Below, piece after piece: positions 7,289 through 10,722 of a stretch of 10,722 nucleotides of DNA. Position 1 is the stretch's first letter, and every line of letters starts with the position of its first letter. Made by a program: the position numbers and the translations under genes. The stretch spans positions 1 through 10,722 of the forward strand of contig CAMOMF010000219.1 of the NCBI GenBank assembly GCA_946619625.1, given 5' to 3'. This DNA is from an uncultured Bacteroidales bacterium (lineage in GTDB: Bacteria > Bacteroidota > Bacteroidia > Bacteroidales > Paludibacteraceae). The notes below the pieces were generated by a model. It was not told where the DNA came from, did not search any database, and saw nothing but the letters and a program-made list of their open reading frames with translations.

Positions 7289-8176
7289 TTATACTATTAC
7301 CTTTGTCTTAGCATATTTTTCACGAAATTCGGTAGGCGAACACCCCTTTCGTTTGCGAAAAAGGCGATTGAAATTGCTCAGTGTATTGAATCCGCAGTCG
7401 AAACAGATCTGCGACACGGGTTCATTGGTGTCCACCAGTTGTCTGGTGGCATGCCCCAAACGGATATCAACGATGTATTCCGCCAGCGTCTTGCCGGTGC
7501 GCAACTTGAAGAAACGCGAGAAAGCCGTGGGCGACATGTTGACTAATTGCGACATTTGCTCCAAGCGTATTTCCTCTATATAATGGGCAGATATATAGTC
7601 TTTTACTCGCGTGACACGCTTATTCTCCATGTTGGGTTTGACCTGGGCAAATGCGGAGGACGACAACTCCCTTGCATCGTCAAACTTGGACAACTCGTAC
7701 AGGATGTTCAGTAGTTCCATAAACGAGTAGAACCCCTCACTTATCTGTGACAGTCTTATTAGTCTGGGATAAACAGTCATAATGGCAGGCATCGGAAACG
7801 CGAGTCCACGCTGTGCACGTACAAACATCTGTTTGATATAGCGCAAAGGGGTGGTGTCGAATAGTTTGCTATGTTGAAAATCAAGAGTGAACTGGATGGT
7901 TATCTCATGAATATCCGCCGAATGGCACTCGCCCTGTGCCCATTGGTGTTCCAAATTGGGCGAGGTGATTAATGCCAAGTCATACTCGTCGAGTACCTCC
8001 ACCGAATCGCCCACAATACGCTCACAACCAGCACCATGCTCCACAAAATTCAACTCAAACAAGTCGTGTCGGTGGAGTGGGTAGTCATACTCCACTTTGT
8101 GCCGGTCTGCCACGTACATAAAATCATGTGCTTCTAACGGAGTAATCTCTTGTAAAATGTTTTTCTCAGCCTCCAT
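7289..8176 (-). CDS. AraC-family transcriptional regulator, likely controlling the mannan operon
   Basis: This 295-residue cytoplasmic DNA-binding protein begins at the ATG at 8176; a TTG at 8185 would add three residues and is less likely. The N-terminal half is a cupin-like sensor domain (HRHDLFELNFVEHGAG at 35-50, then an ITSPNLEHQW segment at 70-79), where small ligands usually bind. The C-terminal AraC domain spans about 190-290 with two helix-turn-helix units: LEQMSQLVNMSPTAFSRFFK (205-224) and VSQICFDCGFNTLSNFNRLF (254-273), followed by RKRKGCSPTEFREKYA. It lies 72 nt upstream of the GH26 gene in the same direction. The shared 14-base word upstream of both genes suggests it controls the operon and itself. 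Most characterised Bacteroides mannan loci use hybrid two-component sensors, so AraC control is less usual. The inducer is unknown. Confidence 0.93.
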   Translation of the reverse strand: MEAEKNILQEITPLEAHDFMYVADRHKVEYDYPLHRHDLFELNFVEHGAGCERIVGDSVEVLDEYDLALITSPNLEHQWAQGECHSADIHEITIQFTLDFQHSKLFDTTPLRYIKQMFVRAQRGLAFPMPAIMTVYPRLIRLSQISEGFYSFMELLNILYELSKFDDARELSSSAFAQVKPNMENKRVTRVKDYISAHYIEEIRLEQMSQLVNMSPTAFSRFFKLRTGKTLAEYIVDIRLGHATRQLVDTNEPVSQICFDCGFNTLSNFNRLFRKRKGCSPTEFREKYAKTKVIV

Positions 8177-8183
8177 ACAAGTC

Positions 8184-8197
8184 AAAAAAGTGTCAGT
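8184..8197 (+). promoter_or_regulatory. Candidate operator, copy ahead of the AraC-type gene
   Basis: AAAAAAGTGTCAGT lies here on the + strand, 8 nt upstream of the regulator's ATG on the - strand. It is identical over 14 bases to the word at 7267-7280 (opposite strand) in the GH26 promoter. A closely related word, AAAAAAGTGTCTGA, lies at 8267-8280, and a weaker one (AAAAAAAGTGGAG) at 8320-8332. Binding here, downstream of the regulator's -7 box at 8226-8233, would suit autorepression. This is inference from sequence only. Confidence 0.5.
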
Positions 8198-8225
8198 TAA
8201 ACTTACGCTTAAACTAAAACGACTG

Positions 8226-8256
8226 CAAAGTTACAACTAATTTTTCATATATGCAA
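8226..8256 (-). promoter_or_regulatory. Proximal promoter of the AraC-type gene
   Basis: On the - strand the -7 box TAACTTTG (8233-8226) fits TAnnTTTG perfectly. A -33 element TTGC (8256-8253), within CTTGCATAT, lies exactly 19 nt upstream. The arrangement is the same as in the divergent ruvX promoter. The start codon is 50 nt downstream of the -7 box. Confidence 0.7.
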
Positions 8257-8325
8257 GCGTTTGGGCAAAAAAGTGTCTGAAAATTAGTACATTTTTTTCA
8301 TATATGCAAGCGTTTGGGCAAAAAA
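8241..8325. repeat. 32-bp direct repeat with 53-bp period in the divergent control region
   Basis: Bases 8241-8272 are repeated exactly at 8294-8325. Each copy reads TTTTTCATATATGCAAGC, then GTTTGGGC, then a run of A. The 53-bp period is close to five turns of B-DNA. Each copy carries a -33 element for leftward transcription, and the end of the first copy is the start of the AAAAAAGTGTC operator-like word. The flanking 15 bases (8226-8240 and 8279-8293) are also partly alike, so the whole promoter unit appears duplicated. Part of the element recurs inverted at 8348-8357. Confidence 0.85.
8279..8309 (-). promoter_or_regulatory. Distal, duplicated promoter of the AraC-type gene
   Basis: The second copy of the 32-bp repeat places an identical -33 element TTGC at 8309-8306, and 19 nt downstream is TAATTTTC (8286-8279), a 7 of 8 match to TAnnTTTG that lacks the last G. 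It lies 53 bp upstream of the proximal promoter. It may be weaker or inactive. Confidence 0.45.
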
Positions 8326-8348
8326 AGTGGAGGCGAAGCATTTTTTTC

Positions 8349-8379
8349 TTGCATATGTCAGAAAAAAGCAGTAACTTTG
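8349..8379 (+). promoter_or_regulatory. Promoter of the ruvX-def-mntP-DUF3109 cluster
   Basis: The -7 box TAACTTTG (8372-8379) matches TAnnTTTG exactly, and TTGC (8349-8352) lies 19 nt upstream as the -33 element. Transcription should begin near 8385, about 20 nt before the ruvX start at 8406. The flanking CTTGCATATG is nearly the same as the -33 region of the two leftward promoters. Confidence 0.7.
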
Positions 8380-8405
8380 CACAATTTTTAGTTAGAATGC
8401 GTAGT

Positions 8406-8822
8406 ATGGCTCGAATTATGGCAATTGATTATGGCCCCCGCCGGTGCGGCTTGGCAGTGACGGACCCGCTGCAGATTACTGCAGGACCGTTGGAGACCGT
8501 GCCGACGCACACCTTGTTGGATTGGCTGACAGCCTATTTTGCCAAAGAGCAAGTGCAGGAGGTGGTGATAGGGCAACCCCGGCAAATGTCAGGCGAAGAC
8601 AGTGCTTCCATGCAACAGATTCGTCCCTTTATGAACGCGTTCCGCAAGCGGTTCCCCGATATGCGCTTGGTGCCCTTTGACGAGCGGTTCACCTCCGTCC
8701 TCGCGCACAAAGCCATGCTGGATGGCGGGTTGCGCAAAAAAGCCCGGCAGGATAAGGCTACGGTGGATAAAATCGCCGCCTGCATTATTCTGGAGGACTA
8801 TTTGGTCGCAGCGAGACGATAA
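8406..8822 (+). CDS. ruvX: YqgF/RuvX family: putative pre-16S rRNA nuclease or Holliday junction resolvase
   Basis: YqgF/RuvX proteins have an RNase H-like fold; the E. coli member trims the 5' end of pre-16S rRNA, and the family is also annotated as a Holliday junction resolvase. The protein starts MARIMAIDYG with D8 as first catalytic acidic residue. Other landmarks are LAVTDP (16-21), VVIGQPRQMSG (53-63, usually GLPLNMDG), FDERFTS (91-97), and VDKIAACIILEDYL (120-133) with D121. At 138 residues it has the usual family length. In-frame ATGs at 8397 and 8418, and an open frame back to 8304, are possible; 8406 gives the normal N-terminus, and the promoter at 8349-8379 rules out 8304. It is the first gene of the rightward cluster. 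ruvX next to def is, from memory, a common arrangement in Bacteroidetes. Confidence 0.93.
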   Translation: MARIMAIDYGPRRCGLAVTDPLQITAGPLETVPTHTLLDWLTAYFAKEQVQEVVIGQPRQMSGEDSASMQQIRPFMNAFRKRFPDMRLVPFDERFTSVLAHKAMLDGGLRKKARQDKATVDKIAACIILEDYLVAARR

Positions 8823-8872
8823 AATGTCAGGTTGGCAGGAGTGTTTTCAGTAGTACGGTCACTCCGCGTGGT

Positions 8873-8909
8873 AAATGTGTAAATGTGAAAGTATATAAAT
8901 GTGAAAATA
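8873..8909 (+). repeat. AAATGTG tandem repeats ahead of def
   Basis: The 93-nt gap between ruvX and def contains AATGTGTAAATGTGAAA at 8874-8890 and a further partial copy AAATGTGAAAATA at 8897-8909. The same 17-mer occurs before the DUF3109 gene at 10023-10039. The element is A/T-rich and lies immediately upstream of the start codon in both places. Its function is unknown. Confidence 0.7.
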
Positions 8910-8915
8910 TAAATT

Positions 8916-9470
8916 ATGGTATTACCGATTTATTTATACGGTCAGCCGGTACTACGCAGAGAGGCGGAAAATGTACCCCAAGATTATCCTGACTTGAAAA
9001 AACTGATTGCCGACATGTTCGACACGCTTCTTCAAGCCGAGGGTTGTGGTCTGGCTGCGCCGCAAGTGGGGATAGGAATCCGTCTTTTTATTGTGGACGG
9101 AACAGAGTTGAAAGAAGAATACCCCGAGTGCGCCAACTTCAAGCAGGCGTTTATCAACCCCGAGATATTGGAACAGTCGGAAGAGAAAGTGGTTTATAGT
9201 GAAGGCTGCTTGTCATTGCCCGGTATCAGTGAGAATGTGGTTCGCCCGAAGACGATCCGCATACGTTACTACAACGAGGAGTGGCAGCCGTGCGAAGAGG
9301 AACTGACCGGTTTCTGCGCCCGTATCTTCGAGCACGAGTTTGACCACCTGCAGGGCAATGTTTTCACCGACCGTATCTCGCCTATCAGGAAAACGCTTGT
9401 CAGCGGCAAACTGACAAAGATTGCCAAGGGCAAGACGACGGGCAAATACAAGTGCAAACGTAACGCATGA
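8916..9470 (+). CDS. def: Peptide deformylase
   Basis: This enzyme removes the formyl group from the N-terminal methionine of new proteins at the ribosome, using a bound Fe2+ or Zn2+. All three motifs are present: GCGLAAPQVG (43-52), EGCLSLPG (96-103) with metal ligand C98, and HEFDHLQG (140-147) with ligands H140 and H144 and catalytic E141. The third motif has F where many members have I or L, a mild variation. The length, 184 residues, is normal for Bacteroidetes; the basic C-terminal tail (GKTTGKYKCKRNA) is typical of this group as far as I recall. The stop overlaps the next start by ATGA, so translation is likely coupled to mntP. Confidence 0.97.
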   Translation: MVLPIYLYGQPVLRREAENVPQDYPDLKKLIADMFDTLLQAEGCGLAAPQVGIGIRLFIVDGTELKEEYPECANFKQAFINPEILEQSEEKVVYSEGCLSLPGISENVVRPKTIRIRYYNEEWQPCEEELTGFCARIFEHEFDHLQGNVFTDRISPIRKTLVSGKLTKIAKGKTTGKYKCKRNA

Positions 9471-10021
9471 TGAACCTCTTTTCGGTCATACTACTTGCCG
9501 TTGCCCTTGCCATGGACTGCCTTGCCGTCAGTTCCATGAAGGGTGTAGCGGGCGGTAAACATCCTTGGTTGATGGCAGTGCTTTTCGGTGTCTTTCAGGG
9601 TGGAATGCCACTGATTGGATATGCCGCCGGCTCGGCTTTTGCCGACATAATTGACCGCTTCGACCACTGGATTGCACTCGTGCTGTTGAGTTTTATCGGG
9701 GGCAAAATGATCTGGGACAGTCTTCATGAAAAGGCGGAGGACGAAGTGCGGTCGGACGGTTCCATCGCAGAACTGCTTGTGTTGGCAGTTGCCACCTCGA
9801 TTGATGCCCTCGCTACAGGGATAATCTTCGTGCCCTATCCATGGACATCTGTGCTGTTGGACATGGCGGTCATCGCCTTTGTCAGTTTCGTTTTCTCCGT
9901 GGTGGGATACAGGCTCGGACGGCGACTTGGCACGCACCTGCCCGTGAATGTGGAACTGTTGGGGGGATTGGTCCTTATTGGTATCGGCATCAAGATTTTC
10001 CTCGAGGGAATAGGTGGGTGA
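9467..10021 (+). CDS. mntP: Manganese efflux pump MntP (DUF204 family)
   Basis: This inner-membrane protein of 184 residues and six predicted hydrophobic segments is of the MntP family, which exports excess Mn2+. The two family signatures sit in internally repeated halves: LAMDCLAVSSMKG (14-26) with D17, and ATSIDALATG (109-118) with D113; these aspartates are important for transport in the family. GGKMIWD (78-84) is also typical. It overlaps def by four bases (ATGA); a second ATG at 9470 is an alternative start. In many bacteria mntP sits behind a manganese riboswitch (yybP-ykoY); there is no room for one here, so expression probably follows def. The linkage of a metal exporter to a metalloenzyme may be coincidental. 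Confidence 0.93.
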   Translation: MMNLFSVILLAVALAMDCLAVSSMKGVAGGKHPWLMAVLFGVFQGGMPLIGYAAGSAFADIIDRFDHWIALVLLSFIGGKMIWDSLHEKAEDEVRSDGSIAELLVLAVATSIDALATGIIFVPYPWTSVLLDMAVIAFVSFVFSVVGYRLGRRLGTHLPVNVELLGGLVLIGIGIKIFLEGIGG

Positions 10022-10022
10022 C

Positions 10023-10039
10023 AATGTGTAAATGTGAAA
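10023..10039 (+). repeat. AATGTGTAAATGTGAAA repeat ahead of the DUF3109 gene
   Basis: This 17-mer matches 8874-8890 exactly and again fills a short gap (10022-10059) before a + strand gene. It ends 20 nt before the GTG start. Confidence 0.7.
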
Positions 10040-10059
10040 ATGAGTAAATTGAACAAGTT

Positions 10060-10659
10060 GTGGTAATTATCGGAAATACGGTGGTCAGTTTGGACATCCT
10101 TGAGAAGGAGTTCTGTTGCGACTTGCAAACATGCCGCGGCTGTTGCTGTATCGAGGGCGATGCCGGTGCACCAATTACCGATGAGGAGAACCGCCGGATA
10201 GAGCAGTTGCTGCCTGTCCTCTTACCCCAAATGACCAAACAGGCGCGACAGGCCGTGGAGGAGCGTGGTATCAGTTACCGCGACCCTGAAGGCGAACTGG
10301 TCACGCAGATTGTGGATGGTAAGGACTGCGTCTTCTCGAGGGTGGACCACAACGGGTGGTGTTATTGCCTCATTGAGAAAGCCTGCCGTGAGGGTAAGAC
10401 TGATTTCCTCAAGCCCGTTTCCTGCCATCTTTATCCTATCCGGGTGAAAGAGTTTCCGGCACGTGGGGACGCCGATGCCATGTCCGCGCTTGAGTATCAC
10501 CGCTGGGATATTTGCCACTGCGCCCGCCAATTGGGCAAAAAACAGCATATTCCCCTCTACCAATTCCTCCGCGAACCGCTCATCCGCCGTTTCGGGCAGC
10601 AGTGGTACGACGAACTTTGCCTCACTGCCGAACAGTGGAAAAAACAATGCCAAAACTAA
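10060..10659 (+). CDS. DUF3109 family cysteine-rich protein
   Basis: This 199-residue cytoplasmic protein opens VIIGNTVVSLDILEKEFCCD, as DUF3109 proteins do. The function is not established. It carries an N-terminal cysteine cluster (C19, C20, C25, C28, C29, C30, in FCCDLQTCRGCCCIEGDAGAP), a central group around GWCYCLIEKAC, and KPVSCHLYPIR followed by WDICHC. This pattern resembles the YkgJ group of putative zinc- or iron-sulfur-binding proteins, so a metal centre is likely. The start is a GTG: an in-frame stop at 10045-10047 rules out upstream starts, and no ATG follows before conserved residues. The gap to mntP is 38 nt, so co-transcription is plausible. Confidence 0.9.
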   Translation: MVIIGNTVVSLDILEKEFCCDLQTCRGCCCIEGDAGAPITDEENRRIEQLLPVLLPQMTKQARQAVEERGISYRDPEGELVTQIVDGKDCVFSRVDHNGWCYCLIEKACREGKTDFLKPVSCHLYPIRVKEFPARGDADAMSALEYHRWDICHCARQLGKKQHIPLYQFLREPLIRRFGQQWYDELCLTAEQWKKQCQN

Positions 10660-10708
10660 CCATTTCAAACAACCTCAAACAATTTCAAAACATCTAATAT
10701 ATACGAGT

Positions 10709-10722
10709 ATGAGTACAACTAC
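10709..10722 (+). CDS. Possible start of a further gene, cut by the window edge
   Basis: An ATG at 10709 opens MSTT and the frame runs off the end. It follows a 49-nt A/T-rich gap with three short repeats of the form TTTCAAA/CTCAAAC (about 10662-10690). Too little is visible to identify it. Confidence 0.3.

Noticed and set aside
8341..8396. CRISPR-like repeat array in the divergent region
   Set aside because: There are only two exact copies of the repeat and they are explained as promoter duplication.
8304..8405. N-terminal extension of RuvX
   Set aside because: It covers the predicted ruvX promoter and the direct repeat, and the family N-terminus begins at MARIMAIDYG.
8838..8865. GGAGTG/CACTCC inverted repeat after ruvX as a terminator
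   Set aside because: The stem is only 6 bp with a 16-base loop and no T run follows.

Overview
The window looks like a member of the phylum Bacteroidota, probably order Bacteroidales and perhaps Prevotella-like. The evidence is a SusC/SusD pair, three promoters of the Bacteroidetes type (TAnnTTTG at -7 with a -33 element 19 nt upstream), a DUF3109 gene, little sign of Shine-Dalgarno sites, and intergenic repeats of the kind common in that group. The genus is inference.

Bases 1-186 (+ strand) hold an internal piece of an NCS2-type uracil/xanthine permease. It runs directly into the 3' part of a susD gene on the opposite strand. About 20 bases (167-186) read sensibly in both genes, so both are cut at one point. 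This looks like an assembly chimera or a rearrangement, and the window's left edge should not be used as genomic context.

Bases about 167-7216 (- strand) form a compact polysaccharide utilization operon, read right to left: a secreted GH26 beta-mannanase, a secreted protein of unknown family with three tandem repeats, a SusC TonB-dependent transporter, and a SusD lipoprotein cut at its C-terminus. Gaps are 29, 4 and 0 nt, so one transcript is likely. The predicted substrate is beta-mannan. An AraC-family regulator (7289-8176, - strand) lies just upstream. A 14-base word occurs both at the GH26 promoter, where a -33 box would be, and just ahead of the regulator's start codon; it is a candidate operator.

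Bases 8177-8405 are a divergent control region. They contain a 32-bp direct repeat with a 53-bp period that gives the regulator two tandem promoters, plus a promoter for the rightward genes. All three promoters share the -33 word CTTGCATAT.

Bases 8406-10659 (+ strand) are core genes: ruvX, def, mntP (overlapping def by 4 bases) and a DUF3109 cysteine-rich protein. The first codons of another gene may begin at 10709. I saw no rRNA, tRNA, CRISPR array, insertion sequence or convincing terminator.
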